Assembly (NCBI GenBank): GCA_030038415.1
Contig: JASHOX010000136.1
Location: forward strand, 1-58,112
From: Xanthobacteraceae bacterium
Lineage (GTDB): Bacteria > Pseudomonadota > Alphaproteobacteria > Rhizobiales > Xanthobacteraceae
DNA: 58,112 nt
Direction of reading: 5' to 3'
The first letter of the stretch is position 1. Every line of letters begins with the position of its first letter. This document shows, in pieces, positions 42,125 to 51,386 of the stretch. Both the position numbers and the translations under genes were made by a program. Under the pieces are notes generated by a model that did not search any database, was not told where the DNA came from, and saw nothing but the letters and a program-made list of their open reading frames with translations.

Positions 42125-43435
42125 CTAATCGACTCCCGCCCGCCCGACCCCGACGTAGCGGAACTTCGCCCGCTTCATTTCCTCGGTGCGATAGATGTTG
42201 CGCAGATCGACGATCACCGGCCGCGCCATCACGCCCTTGAGCCGCGCCAGATCGAGGGCGCGGAACTGCTCCCATTCGGTGGCGATGACCACGGCATCGG
42301 CGCCTGCGGCGGCGTCATAGGCGCTGCAGCAATAGTGGACCGCCGGCAACAGCGGCTTGGCCTGCTCCATGCCGGCCGGATCGTAGCCGCGCACCGTGGC
42401 GCCGAGGTCGTGCAGCGCGGTGATCAGCGGGATCGCCGGCGAGTCGCGCGTGTCGTCGGTGTTCGGCTTAAAGGTAAGGCCGAGCACGGCGACGGTCTTG
42501 CCGCGCACCGAGCCTTCGAGCGCCGCGACGACTTTGCGCGCCATGGCGCGCTTGCGTTGCTCGTTGACGGCGAACACCGTCTCGACGATGCGCAACGCCA
42601 CACCGCGGTCTTGCGCCGTCTTGAGTAGCGCGCTGGTATCCTTGGGAAAGCAGGAGCCGCCGAAGCCCGGACCGGCGTGCAGAAATTTCGCGCCGATGCG
42701 GTTGTCGAGCCCCATGCCGCGCGCCACTTCCTGCACGTCGGCGCCGACTGCTTCGCACAGATCGGCGATCTCATTGATGAAGGTGATCTTGGTGGCGAGG
42801 AAGGCGTTGGAGGCGTATTTGATCAGCTCGGCGGTGCGCCGGCTGACATAGATGATCGGCGGCGTATTCAGATAAAGCGGCCGGTAGATTTCCGCGAGCA
42901 CGGCGCGCGCCCGCGTATCATCGGCGCCGACCACGATACGGTCGGGATGCTTGAAGTCCTGGATCGCGGCACCCTCGCGCAGGAATTCCGGATTGGAAAC
43001 GACCTGGATCTCGGCGTCGGGACGCTTCTGGCGAAGGATATGCTCGATCTCGTCGCCAGTGCCGACCGGCACGGTGGATTTGGTGACGACAACCGCAGCG
43101 GCGTCGAGCTGCGGGGCGATTTCCCGCACCGCATCGTAGACGAAACTCAGATCAGCGTGGCCGTCGCCGCGGCGCGACGGCGTTCCCACCGCGATGAATA
43201 CCGCCTCGGCCTTGCCGACGCGCGAGGTATCAACGGCGAATTCGAGCCGGCCCTGGCGCATATTGGCTTCGACCAGATCGGCAAGCCCCGGCTCGAAGAT
43301 CGGTATTTCGCCGCGATTGAGCGCGGCTACCTTGCCGACATCTTTGTCGATGCAGGTCACCTGGTGACCGAAGTCGGCAAAGCAGGCGCCGGAGACGAGT
43401 CCGACATATCCGGCACCGATCATGGTTACGCGCAT
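42125..43435 (-). CDS. ugd: UDP-glucose 6-dehydrogenase
   Basis: A 436-residue UDP-glucose/GDP-mannose dehydrogenase family enzyme that oxidises UDP-glucose to UDP-glucuronate with two NAD. Motifs: MIGAGYVGLVSGACFADFGHQVTCIDKD at the N-terminus, VGTPSRRGDGHADLSFV, AELIKYASNAFLATKITFINE with a catalytic Lys (206), and the nucleophile Cys262 in GPGFGGSCFPKD. The ATG at 43435 lies 22 bases after the murJ stop; a longer reading to 43549 would sit inside murJ. UDP-glucuronate could feed the epimerase at the right edge of the window. Confidence 0.95.
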   Translation of the reverse strand: MRVTMIGAGYVGLVSGACFADFGHQVTCIDKDVGKVAALNRGEIPIFEPGLADLVEANMRQGRLEFAVDTSRVGKAEAVFIAVGTPSRRGDGHADLSFVYDAVREIAPQLDAAAVVVTKSTVPVGTGDEIEHILRQKRPDAEIQVVSNPEFLREGAAIQDFKHPDRIVVGADDTRARAVLAEIYRPLYLNTPPIIYVSRRTAELIKYASNAFLATKITFINEIADLCEAVGADVQEVARGMGLDNRIGAKFLHAGPGFGGSCFPKDTSALLKTAQDRGVALRIVETVFAVNEQRKRAMARKVVAALEGSVRGKTVAVLGLTFKPNTDDTRDSPAIPLITALHDLGATVRGYDPAGMEQAKPLLPAVHYCCSAYDAAAGADAVVIATEWEQFRALDLARLKGVMARPVIVDLRNIYRTEEMKRAKFRYVGVGRAGVD

Positions 43436-43457
43436 GGCGTCTCCTGCTCTCGCTTCA

Positions 43458-45074
43458 TCACACTCGATCCAGCCCCTGGTCGAGCCCGGCCTCGGTCTCT
43501 TCGATCGGCGCTGCGGATGAAATCGCTGCGGCTTCGGCGGTCTCGGCACTGCGTTTCATCAGCAAGACCCAGCGCCGACCAAACAACACCAGCACCAGTC
43601 CCCCATAGACCAAGCCGCCAAGCAACGCCAACAACGCCAGTTCCGATTCGTTGCGGAACCTGGACCAGGACGATAACAGTCGCGTGACGAGCGGATCTGC
43701 GAGCAACAGAGTGAGCGCGAGCGCAGCGCCGGCCGCGGCAAGCTTCACGAGCGACACTTTCAGCTCGCCGTCGGCGGCGATGACGCGCGCACGATGCGCG
43801 AAAACCAGCACCAGGATGAAATTGATCCAGGCGCCGATCGAGGTGGCCAGCGCCAGACCGACCTGCGCCAGCGGCCCCATCAGCACGACCTTGAAGACGA
43901 TGTTGATGGCGGTCCCGATCAGCGCCGCCTTGACCGGGGTCGCGGTGTCGCCGCGGGCGTAGAACGGCGCGACCACGCTGCGGATCAGCACGAAGGGAAC
44001 GAGTCCGATCGTGTAGGCCATCAGCGTCATCGCCGCCGCATGCGCGTCGGCGGCGTTAAAGGCGCCCCGCATGAACAAGGCGCGCATGATCAGCCCAGGG
44101 ACGACCAGAAAGCCGACGACGCAGGGGATCGCAAGAAGGAGTGCAAATTCGATGGCGCGGTTTTGCGCCGAGCGGGCGCCGGCTTCGTCACCGGCGGCGA
44201 GCCGATGCGTCATTTCCGGCACCAGCACCGTGCCTACCGCAATACCGATCACGCCGATGGGGAGTTGATCGATGCGGTCGGCGTAATACAGCGCCGAGAT
44301 CGCGCCTGCCGACAGAAAGCTGGCGATGATCGTATCGGCGAATAGCGCCAGCTGCGTTCCGGCCGAGCCCACGGTCGCCGGAATGAGCGCCTTGAAGAAG
44401 CGCCGCACGTCGCCGTCAAGCCGCAGGGCGCGGAAAAAGGTCATGGCCCCGGCGTAAAACGTATCGCCGCCGACCAAAGCGGCCTGCAGCACCCCCGATA
44501 TCAGCACGCCCCAGGCGGCGGCGTAGCCGGCGCTGGGGAAGAACGCGACACAGGCAAGCGTCACCATCATGGTGAGATTGAGCAGGATCGGCGCTGCCGC
44601 CGCTGCCGCAAAGCGGTGCAAGGCATTGAGGATGCCGCCCCACAGCGTAACCAGCGTGATCAGCAGCAGATAAGGAAACGTGATGCGCGTCAGCGACACC
44701 GCCAGCGCAAATTGGTGCGGCTCGCGCGAAAAGCCAGGCGCCAGCACCTCGATCACTTGCGGGGTGAAGAGCAGCGCCGGCACGAGAAGGACGATCTGCG
44801 ATGCAAACAGGAGCGTGAAAATGCGATCGCCGAATTCGTCCGCCGCCCGCTCGCCTTCCTGGGTGCGGATCCGCGCATAGGCCGGAATGAAGGCGGCATT
44901 GAACGCGCCCTCGGCGAAGATGGCGCGGAAATGATTCGGCAGGCGGAAGGCGACGAAGAAGGCATCGGCCGTCGGCCCGGCGCCGAGGATGGCGGCGAGC
45001 ATGATGTCACGCATAAAGCCGGTCAGACGCGACAGAAGCGTGTAGCCGCCGACGGTGAGAATCTTCTTGAGCAT
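43458..45074 (-). CDS. murJ: Lipid II flippase MurJ
   Basis: A 538-residue polytopic protein with about 14 helices, of the MviN/MurJ family that flips the peptidoglycan precursor lipid II. Family signatures are GGYTLLSRLTGFMRDIMLAAILGAGPTADAFFVAFRLPN, FAEGAFNAAFIPAYARI, and LFADTIIASFLSAGAISALYYADRIDQLP. The C-terminal 40 residues are a soluble acidic tail. It stands among polysaccharide genes here rather than by cell-division genes, so a role in exported-glycan flipping cannot be ruled out, but the family match is to MurJ. ugd follows after 22 bases. Confidence 0.92.
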   Translation of the reverse strand: MLKKILTVGGYTLLSRLTGFMRDIMLAAILGAGPTADAFFVAFRLPNHFRAIFAEGAFNAAFIPAYARIRTQEGERAADEFGDRIFTLLFASQIVLLVPALLFTPQVIEVLAPGFSREPHQFALAVSLTRITFPYLLLITLVTLWGGILNALHRFAAAAAAPILLNLTMMVTLACVAFFPSAGYAAAWGVLISGVLQAALVGGDTFYAGAMTFFRALRLDGDVRRFFKALIPATVGSAGTQLALFADTIIASFLSAGAISALYYADRIDQLPIGVIGIAVGTVLVPEMTHRLAAGDEAGARSAQNRAIEFALLLAIPCVVGFLVVPGLIMRALFMRGAFNAADAHAAAMTLMAYTIGLVPFVLIRSVVAPFYARGDTATPVKAALIGTAINIVFKVVLMGPLAQVGLALATSIGAWINFILVLVFAHRARVIAADGELKVSLVKLAAAGAALALTLLLADPLVTRLLSSWSRFRNESELALLALLGGLVYGGLVLVLFGRRWVLLMKRSAETAEAAAISSAAPIEETEAGLDQGLDRV

Positions 45075-45094
45075 TGTCGATTAGGTACCACGAA

Positions 45095-45171
45095 CCGCTC
45101 GTCGCCGCGAAAGCGGGGACCCAGCAGGCGGAAATTTTGATCTGGATTCCCGCTTTCGCGGCAATGAGCGG
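45095..45171. repeat. Palindromic GAGAGCGGGAATCCAG-type repeat, copy 2
   Basis: CCGCTCGTCGCCGCGAAAGCGGGGACCCAGCA pairs imperfectly with TCTGGATTCCCGCTTTCGCGGCAATGAGCGG across a spacer. It belongs to the same family as 29710-29775 (shared CGCGAAAGCGGG and CTGGATTCCCGC blocks). It separates the aminotransferase gene stop from the murJ start. Confidence 0.65.
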
Positions 45172-45179
45172 AACGAACT

Positions 45180-46334
45180 CTAACCCGCCAGCGCCCGGCG
45201 CACCGCCTCGATGATGCGGTCCTGCACCGGCGGATCGAGATAGGCATGCATCGGCAGGCTGATGACTTCGTCGGCAAGCTGTTCGCTCGCCGGCAGGCCG
45301 CCGTCGACGACCGGGAAGCCGCGATAGGCCGCCTGACGGTGCAGCGGTTTGGCGTAGTAGATCGCCGTCGGAATGCCCTGGGCTTTGAGCACGGCGGCAA
45401 GACCATCGCGACGACCCGGCTTGAGGCGAAGCGTGTATTGCGCCCAGACCGAGGTCGCTTGATGGCCAGCGCGCGGCACGATCGCGACATCTGCAAGCGC
45501 CGCCGAATAGCGCGCCGCTGCGGCGTTGCGGGCGACGATCTCTTCCGGAAAGATTTTCAGCTTCTCGATGAGGATCGCGGCCTGAATGGTATCGAGCCTC
45601 CCGGTGATGCCGATGCGCACGGTGTCGTATTTATCGACGCCCTCGCCGTGGACGCGCAGGCTTTTGATCCGCGCCGCGACTTCATCGTCGTCGGTAAAGA
45701 CGGCACCGCCGTCGCCATAGCACCCGAGCGGCTTGGCCGGAAAGAAGCTCGTCGCCGTCGCGCTGGTAAGCGCGCCGAGCTTGCGGCCCTTATAGGTGGT
45801 GCCGAAGGCTTGCGCCGCGTCGTCGAGCACGAGGAGACCGTGCGCAGCGGCAATGGCGTTGATGGCGTCGTGATCGGCTGGCAGCCCAAACAGGTCCACC
45901 GGGATGATCGCGCGCGGCTCCAGGCCAAGTCGCTTCGCCGTTGCAACCGCGCGTTCGCAGCTTCGCGGATCGAGGTTGAATGTCTCCGGCGACACGTCCG
46001 CCATCACCGGCGTGGCGCCGAGCAGCGCCACCACTTCGGCGGTCGCGCAGAACGTAAATGCCGGACAGATCACGGCGTCGCCCGGTCCGATCTGCCACGC
46101 CATCAGCACGAGGAGAAGGGCATCGGTGCCGCTCGCACAGGCAATCGCGTGCCGCGCGCCGCAGAACGCGGCGAGTTCGGCTTCGAGCGCACGGACTTCG
46201 GGACCCTGAATGAATTGGCAGTGCGCCAGAACGCGCGCCACCGCATCGTCGATCGTGCCGCCAAGGCGGCGGCGCTGTGCGGCGACGTCGATGAACGGAA
46301 GCGGCTTTTCGGCAAGGCGCGCGTGTTGATTCAT
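45180..46334 (-). CDS. DegT/DnrJ/EryC1-type sugar aminotransferase (WbpE-like)
   Basis: A 384-residue PLP-dependent aminotransferase of the DegT/DnrJ/EryC1/StrS family. The PLP lysine is Lys201 in SFFPAKPLGCYGDGGAVF, and the pyridine-nitrogen Asp is in VLDDAAQAFG. Overall it most resembles WbpE-type enzymes that aminate a 3-keto-UDP-GlcNAc uronate (GPEVRALE, TFCATAEVVALLGATPV, RLDTIQAAILIEKL). It is next to a Gfo/Idh/MocA oxidoreductase, the usual partner that makes the keto sugar. A Wbp-like acetyltransferase is not present nearby, so the final sugar is unknown. Confidence 0.93.
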   Translation of the reverse strand: MNQHARLAEKPLPFIDVAAQRRRLGGTIDDAVARVLAHCQFIQGPEVRALEAELAAFCGARHAIACASGTDALLLVLMAWQIGPGDAVICPAFTFCATAEVVALLGATPVMADVSPETFNLDPRSCERAVATAKRLGLEPRAIIPVDLFGLPADHDAINAIAAAHGLLVLDDAAQAFGTTYKGRKLGALTSATATSFFPAKPLGCYGDGGAVFTDDDEVAARIKSLRVHGEGVDKYDTVRIGITGRLDTIQAAILIEKLKIFPEEIVARNAAAARYSAALADVAIVPRAGHQATSVWAQYTLRLKPGRRDGLAAVLKAQGIPTAIYYAKPLHRQAAYRGFPVVDGGLPASEQLADEVISLPMHAYLDPPVQDRIIEAVRRALAG

Positions 46335-46377
46335 GATGGGTGTTAGTTTGCCCTTGAGTTAGGTCAATGCAGAATGG

Positions 46378-47376
46378 CTAGCCGACGACGCGCCGCGGGC
46401 CTTTGCGCTGCGGCACGGCGGACGGCGCGGAGCGCGTGTCGAGGCAGCGGATGGCGATTTCGAGGCTGGCGACGGCTTCGTCGCCGGTGACGGCGGGCGA
46501 TTGGCCGGTACGGATGGCGTTGACGAAGGCGACAAGCTCCGAACGCAGCGGCTCCGCATAGCCGACCGACAGATGCCGCATCGAATAGCTGCCGTCGGGC
46601 TGGAAGCCGAAGCATTCGGTGACTTGCAGCGTCAACAGATCGCCGATGAGATATTTGTCGCGCGTGGCGATATGGATGGTGCGCGCCTTGAACGGGGTGA
46701 GCCAGTTGGTGTTGATGTGCGCCAATACGCCCGAGGCGGTGCGGAACTGCAGCAGCGCGATATCTTCGCGTTCGGCGATTGCGCTCGATGTTTGCGGCTG
46801 GATCTCGACGATCTCCGAGTCGGTGAACCAGCGGATCAGATCAATGTCGTGCACGGCCAGATCGATGACAACGCCGACATTGGACATCCGCGGCGGGAAC
46901 GGACCGACCCGGGTAATGGCGATCGAGAGAATATCCTGATCCTGGATCGCGCGCTTGATCGACTGCACCGCCGGATTGAAGCGCTCGACATGGCCGACCA
47001 TCAGCGTGACGCCAGCGTGGCGCGCCGCGGCGACAATGGCGCGACTCTCCTCGACGGTCGGGGCGATCGGCTTCTCCACCATGACATGGATGCCGCGCGC
47101 GGCGCAGGCGATCGCAATGTCGCGATGCAGATGCGTAGGCGCTGCGATGGTCACGGCGTCGACGCCGTGGTGCAGCATTGCGTCGGTATCGTCGAAGGCG
47201 GCGCAACCGAGATTGCGGGCGACCATCTCGCGACGCTTGCGGTCGGGATCGGCAACGCCGATCAGCTTTACTCCCGGCAATTCGGACAAGACGCGGGCAT
47301 GGTTACTTCCCATCACGCCTACGCCAACAACGCCGATACGCAACGTATCCGCGCCTAGTCGCTCAGTATCACTCAT
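46378..47376 (-). CDS. Gfo/Idh/MocA family sugar dehydrogenase
   Basis: A 332-residue NAD-dependent oxidoreductase. Rossmann motif RIGVVGVGVMGSNHARVL near the N-terminus, the EKP signature at residues 101-103 (VEKPIAPTVEESRAI), and VIDLAVHDIDLIRWF. The family includes WlbA/WbpB, which oxidise C3 of UDP-N-acetylglucosaminuronate and hand it to the aminotransferase encoded next (43 bp gap). The ATG at 47376 is preferred over 47463, whose leader is not protein-like. Upstream lie three GATTTTCCsG-type motifs. Confidence 0.9.
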   Translation of the reverse strand: MSDTERLGADTLRIGVVGVGVMGSNHARVLSELPGVKLIGVADPDRKRREMVARNLGCAAFDDTDAMLHHGVDAVTIAAPTHLHRDIAIACAARGIHVMVEKPIAPTVEESRAIVAAARHAGVTLMVGHVERFNPAVQSIKRAIQDQDILSIAITRVGPFPPRMSNVGVVIDLAVHDIDLIRWFTDSEIVEIQPQTSSAIAEREDIALLQFRTASGVLAHINTNWLTPFKARTIHIATRDKYLIGDLLTLQVTECFGFQPDGSYSMRHLSVGYAEPLRSELVAFVNAIRTGQSPAVTGDEAVASLEIAIRCLDTRSAPSAVPQRKGPRRVVG

Positions 47377-47407
47377 GAGCCCCCTCGCTACCCGGAGCCG
47401 ACCCCAC

Positions 47408-47541
47408 GATTTTCCGTAGCACGCCCCATGCCAACTGGCGACCGGACATCCGGGAAAATCCATACACGAATTGATTCAGAGGCTTACGGGCACCGGGAGG
47501 AGCGCGTTTTACTAGTCTTGTCAATGGCTTACGGGAAAATC
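47408..47541 (-). promoter_or_regulatory. Cluster of three GATTTTCC(C)G motifs upstream of polysaccharide genes
   Basis: On the minus strand, GATTTTCCCG occurs at 47541-47532 and 47460-47451, and in reverse orientation at 47408-47416 (CGGAAAATC). A GGCTTACGGG element also repeats directly (47481-47490 and 47526-47535). A TTGACA on the minus strand (47524-47519) lies between them without a good -10. The spread suggests regulator sites for the downstream sugar genes, but the pattern may be chance. Confidence 0.35.
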
Positions 47542-47602
47542 ACCTGCGACGCCTGCGATCCGGCTTGCAAGGTCCGCCGCACTTTTGCCCAGCACAATGG
47601 AA

Positions 47603-49021
47603 TCACGAGCGGCGATAATCGTCTTCGATGCGCACGATGTCGTCCTCGCCGAGATAGCTGCCGGTCTGCACCTCGATCAATTCGAGGTCGATTTTGCCGG
47701 GATTTTCCAAACGATGCTTGGCGCCACTTGGAATATAGGTCGATTCGTTTTCGTGCAGCATCTTGGTCTCGTCGCCGATAGTGACGCGCGCGGTGCCGCG
47801 CACCACGACCCAATGCTCGGCGCGGTGATGATGCAGCTGCAGTGACAATCGGCCGCCCGGCTTCACCACGATGCGCTTGACCTGAAAGCGCGGCCCCTGA
47901 TCGATCGAGTGATACGACCCCCACGGCCGGTGCACCTTCAGATGCTCCTCGGTGACCGCTGGCGCCACCTCCTTGAGCTTCCGCACCAGGCGCCGCAGGC
48001 CGTCGCCATCTTCGCGCTTGGCCACCAGCACCGCGTCGTCGGTCGTGACGACGACCAGATTCTCGACGCCGAACAGCGCGACGAGCTGCTTGTCGCTCGT
48101 GACGTAGGAGCCGCGCGAATCGACAAAGACGATCGAGCCGGGACCGTGCCCGCTGTTGCCGAGGCTGTCGCGTTCGGACAGCTCCCACACCGCCTGCCAC
48201 GAGCCGACATCCGACCAACCGTAGGAGACCGGCATTACGGCGGCGCGCTTGGTGCGCTCCATCACCGCATAGTCGATCGACTTTGCCGTGGCGCGGGCAA
48301 ATGACGGCGTATCGAGCGTGACGAAGCCGAGATCACTGCCGGCGTTTTGCACCGCGGCCGTCACCGCAGCGATGCTGTCCGGCTCGAGGCCATTGTATTC
48401 GTCAAGTAGGAGGCCCGCGCGAAACATGAAATTGCCGGAGTTCCACAAATAGCCTTCCTTGACGTAGCGCTCCGCGGTCTTGGCGTCGGGCTTCTCGACG
48501 AATTGCGCGATGGCGAAAATGCCGCTGCCGATCGCGGCGCCGGCGCGGATATAGCCGTATTCGGTCGCCGGCCGCGTCGGCCGCACGCCGAACGTCACGA
48601 TGCGGTCGGCGGCCGCCGCAGCCGCAGCCAAGCCGCAGACTTTGGCGAAGGCCGTCGGATCGGTGACGACGTGATCGGCGGCAAGCGCCACGATCAATGG
48701 ATCGCCACCGCGCTTGATCGCAAACGCCGCACCGGCCGCGATCGCCGGCCCGGAATCGCGCCGCATCGGCTCCAGCATGATATCGGCCTCGACGCCGATC
48801 GCGGCGAGCTGTTCGGCGACCACAAAGCGATATTGGTTGTTGGTGACCACGATCGGCCGGCCGAATAACGCCGGATCGGAAACCCGCCGAACGGTCTCCT
48901 GAAACGTCGAATGCGGGCCGAACAACGGCAGGAATTGCTTCGGCCGACCTTCACGCGACGCCGGCCACAGCCGCGTGCCGGCGCCGCCGCACATGATCAG
49001 AGGGATGATGGGTTGAGCCAA
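47603..49021 (-). CDS. manC: Mannose-1-phosphate guanylyltransferase / mannose-6-phosphate isomerase
   Basis: A 472-residue bifunctional enzyme that makes GDP-mannose. The N-terminal nucleotidyltransferase has MCGGAGTRLWPASREGRPKQFLPL and later FVEKPDAKTAERY. The C-terminal cupin isomerase has VKPGGRLSLQLHHHRAEHWVVVRGTARV and ends with the typical metal-site region up to VRIEDDYRRS. The start is TTG at 49021 (no ATG fits), which is unusual but restores MAQPIIPLIMCGG. GDP-mannose would feed mannose-containing exopolysaccharide or lipopolysaccharide. Family members can also be called XanB/AlgA/CpsB by domain. Confidence 0.95.
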   Translation of the reverse strand: MAQPIIPLIMCGGAGTRLWPASREGRPKQFLPLFGPHSTFQETVRRVSDPALFGRPIVVTNNQYRFVVAEQLAAIGVEADIMLEPMRRDSGPAIAAGAAFAIKRGGDPLIVALAADHVVTDPTAFAKVCGLAAAAAAADRIVTFGVRPTRPATEYGYIRAGAAIGSGIFAIAQFVEKPDAKTAERYVKEGYLWNSGNFMFRAGLLLDEYNGLEPDSIAAVTAAVQNAGSDLGFVTLDTPSFARATAKSIDYAVMERTKRAAVMPVSYGWSDVGSWQAVWELSERDSLGNSGHGPGSIVFVDSRGSYVTSDKQLVALFGVENLVVVTTDDAVLVAKREDGDGLRRLVRKLKEVAPAVTEEHLKVHRPWGSYHSIDQGPRFQVKRIVVKPGGRLSLQLHHHRAEHWVVVRGTARVTIGDETKMLHENESTYIPSGAKHRLENPGKIDLELIEVQTGSYLGEDDIVRIEDDYRRS

Positions 49022-49160
49022 GGTTATGCTCGTGACGGATTTTAGCTGGGGGCGTCCTTCGCGAGGGCGCCAGTGTGCCGCATGCCGGTTAAGATTCTCT
49101 ACGCGATTCCCGACAACTCCTTAAGCGGAAATGCCGATCGTGGCGGCGCCAGCGTTTGAC

Positions 49161-50039
49161 CTACTTTTTGCGCAGCACGCGCCCGGCGACCGCATCCAGC
49201 TTTTTGACAAGCCTCGGGTCGCGCGCATTAGGCGCGGTGATGAGCGCGTTGTCGAGCGCGCGATCGGAGCCGATCGGGCAAGGCTCGTGCTGTCGCGCAA
49301 AATCCTTGGCCAAACGCGCCACCAGGCGCGCCGCCTTTTCGGCATTCGCGGTCAGCACCTTGATGATGTCCTGCACGGTGACGGCGTCATGATCGGGATG
49401 CCAGCAATCGAAGTCCGTCACCATGGCGACGGTCGCATAGCAGAGCTCGGCTTCGCGCGCGAGCTTGGCTTCCGGCATATTGGTCATGCCGATCACCGCG
49501 TAGCCGAGATTCTTGTAGGTCAGACTCTCGGCCAGTGTAGAGAATTGCGGCCCCTCGATGCAGACATAGGTGCCGTCGCGTACCACGGCGATGCCCTCGG
49601 TCATCGCCGCTTCCGCGAGGTGGATGCGCAACCGCGGCGACACCGGATGCGCCATCGACACGTGCGCGACGCAACCTTTGCCGAAGAACGAACTCTCGCG
49701 CTTGTAAGTGCGGTCGACGAACTGGTCGACCAGGACGAAGGTGCCGGGCGGCAATTCCTCCTTGAACGAGCCGCAGGCCGACAACGAGACGAGATCGGTG
49801 ACGCCGGCGCGTTTGAGTACATCAATATTGGCGCGATAGTTGATGTCGGACGGCGACAGCCGATGGCCCGGACTGTGCCGCGACAGAAACACCACCGGCA
49901 GGCCGGCGATCTCGCCAATGCGCAGTGGCCCTGAGGGCGTGCCCCACGGGCTCTTGACGGTTTTCGATCGGACTTTTTCCAGGCCGGGAAGATCGTAAAT
50001 GCCGGAGCCGCCGATGATGCCAAGCACCGCCTTGGACAT
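49161..50039 (-). CDS. mtnP: S-methyl-5'-thioadenosine phosphorylase
   Basis: A 292-residue purine phosphorylase of the MTAP type, which releases adenine and methylthioribose-1-phosphate from methylthioadenosine. Motifs: LGIIGGSGIYDLPGLE at the N-terminus, FLSRHSPGHRLSPSDINYRANI, and VCIEGPQFSTLAES with IGMTNMPEAKLAREAEL. The ATG at 50039 is the conventional start; a TTG six bases upstream is preceded by a better spaced GAGGA and may be used. It follows the TRAP large-permease gene by about 60 bases in the same direction. A functional link to the TRAP system is not shown. Confidence 0.92.
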   Translation of the reverse strand: MSKAVLGIIGGSGIYDLPGLEKVRSKTVKSPWGTPSGPLRIGEIAGLPVVFLSRHSPGHRLSPSDINYRANIDVLKRAGVTDLVSLSACGSFKEELPPGTFVLVDQFVDRTYKRESSFFGKGCVAHVSMAHPVSPRLRIHLAEAAMTEGIAVVRDGTYVCIEGPQFSTLAESLTYKNLGYAVIGMTNMPEAKLAREAELCYATVAMVTDFDCWHPDHDAVTVQDIIKVLTANAEKAARLVARLAKDFARQHEPCPIGSDRALDNALITAPNARDPRLVKKLDAVAGRVLRKK

Positions 50040-50099
50040 GAGCAATCGCTTTCCTCGGAGAGATCGTGAACCGAGCTTTGCCGGGAGGCAACGGAAATA

Positions 50100-51374
50100 T
50101 CAATGACGCAGCAGCACCATCGAGATTTCGGGAATATAGGTTATGATCAACAAGGCTGCGAAATTGAGCACCAGGAACGGCAACACGCCGAGATAAATCC
50201 GGCTCAACGGCGCGTTGAAGATCGCCTGCGAGGAAAACAGGTTCAAGCCGAACGGCGGCGTGTACATGCCGAGGCTGAGATTGACGGCGACAATGATGCC
50301 GAAGTGAATGGGGTTGACGCCGGCCTCACGCACGATCGGCAATAACAGCGGGGTAAGGATCAGGATCGCAGCCGGCGGCTCAAGGAAGCTTCCGGCGATC
50401 AACAAGCCGATATTAAGGATTAGAAGCAGCTCCCACTTCGACATGTGCAGCGCATCGATCGAGGCGACGATCTGCTGCGGGATGCCGCTGGTCGTGAGCA
50501 GCCAGGAATAGATGCCGGCCGAGGTGACGATGAGCAGAATCTGGGAAATGAGAAAGGCGGAGCTCATCAGGATCTGCCAGCAGCGGCGCAGGTCGACTTC
50601 GCGGTAGATGACCATGGTGACGAACAGTGAATAGACGACGGCAACGCCGGCGGCCTCGGTTGGCGTGAACACGCCGCCATAGATGCCGCCGAAGATCACG
50701 ACCAGCGAGCCGATAGACCAGCTCGCTTCCTTGCTGGTCTTCCAGATCGTGTCCCAGTGCGCCTTGACGCCGAGCGGGACGCCCTTCAGCCGCGCATAGG
50801 TCATGACAAAAGCGGCGTCGATGATGCCGATGAGAATGCTCGGCAGGATGCCCGCGGTAAACAATTGCACTGCGGACTGTTCCGCCGAGACGGCGTAGAG
50901 AATCATGGCGATCGAGGGCGGGATGACGACGGCAATCGCGCCGGACGAGGCGATTAGGCCGACGGAGAAGCGTTCGTTGTAACCGCCCTCCTTCAACGAC
51001 GGATAGATCATCCGACCCATGGCGACGACGGTGCCAACCGCCGTGTGCGACATCGCGCCGAACAGCTCGGAAGCCGCGACGGTGGTGACCGCCAGCGAAC
51101 CGCGGATGCCACCGACAATCGCCATGACCATGTTGATGATGCGCCGCGCGATGCCGCCCTGCGCCATGATCTCGCCGGCCAGCACGAAGAACGGCACGGC
51201 CAGCAGCGGAAAATTATCCAGGCTGCCGAACATATAGGTCTGGATAGCATCGGTCGGAATATCGCGGGAGACGGTCAGCACCGCGACGATGGAGGTCACG
51301 AGCAGGATGAGGAAGATCGGAATGCCGAGGATGAGCCCCAGCACGGGCACGCCGAAGAAGACGAGATAGCCCAT
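50100..51374 (-). CDS. dctM: TRAP transporter large permease (DctM family)
   Basis: A 424-residue membrane protein with about 12 helices of the TRAP large-subunit type. Landmarks: LAVPFFVLAGEIMAQGGIARRIINMV, AVTTVAASELFGAMSHTAVGTVVAMGRMIYPSL and PPSIAMILYAVSAEQSAVQLFTAGILPS, and near the end TPPFGLNLFSSQAIFN. It forms the channel with the small permease encoded 12 bp upstream. Five genes on this strand (three binding proteins, small, large) make one transport cluster. Confidence 0.94.
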   Translation of the reverse strand: MGYLVFFGVPVLGLILGIPIFLILLVTSIVAVLTVSRDIPTDAIQTYMFGSLDNFPLLAVPFFVLAGEIMAQGGIARRIINMVMAIVGGIRGSLAVTTVAASELFGAMSHTAVGTVVAMGRMIYPSLKEGGYNERFSVGLIASSGAIAVVIPPSIAMILYAVSAEQSAVQLFTAGILPSILIGIIDAAFVMTYARLKGVPLGVKAHWDTIWKTSKEASWSIGSLVVIFGGIYGGVFTPTEAAGVAVVYSLFVTMVIYREVDLRRCWQILMSSAFLISQILLIVTSAGIYSWLLTTSGIPQQIVASIDALHMSKWELLLILNIGLLIAGSFLEPPAAILILTPLLLPIVREAGVNPIHFGIIVAVNLSLGMYTPPFGLNLFSSQAIFNAPLSRIYLGVLPFLVLNFAALLIITYIPEISMVLLRH

Positions 51375-51386
51375 CGCCGCAGCCTC

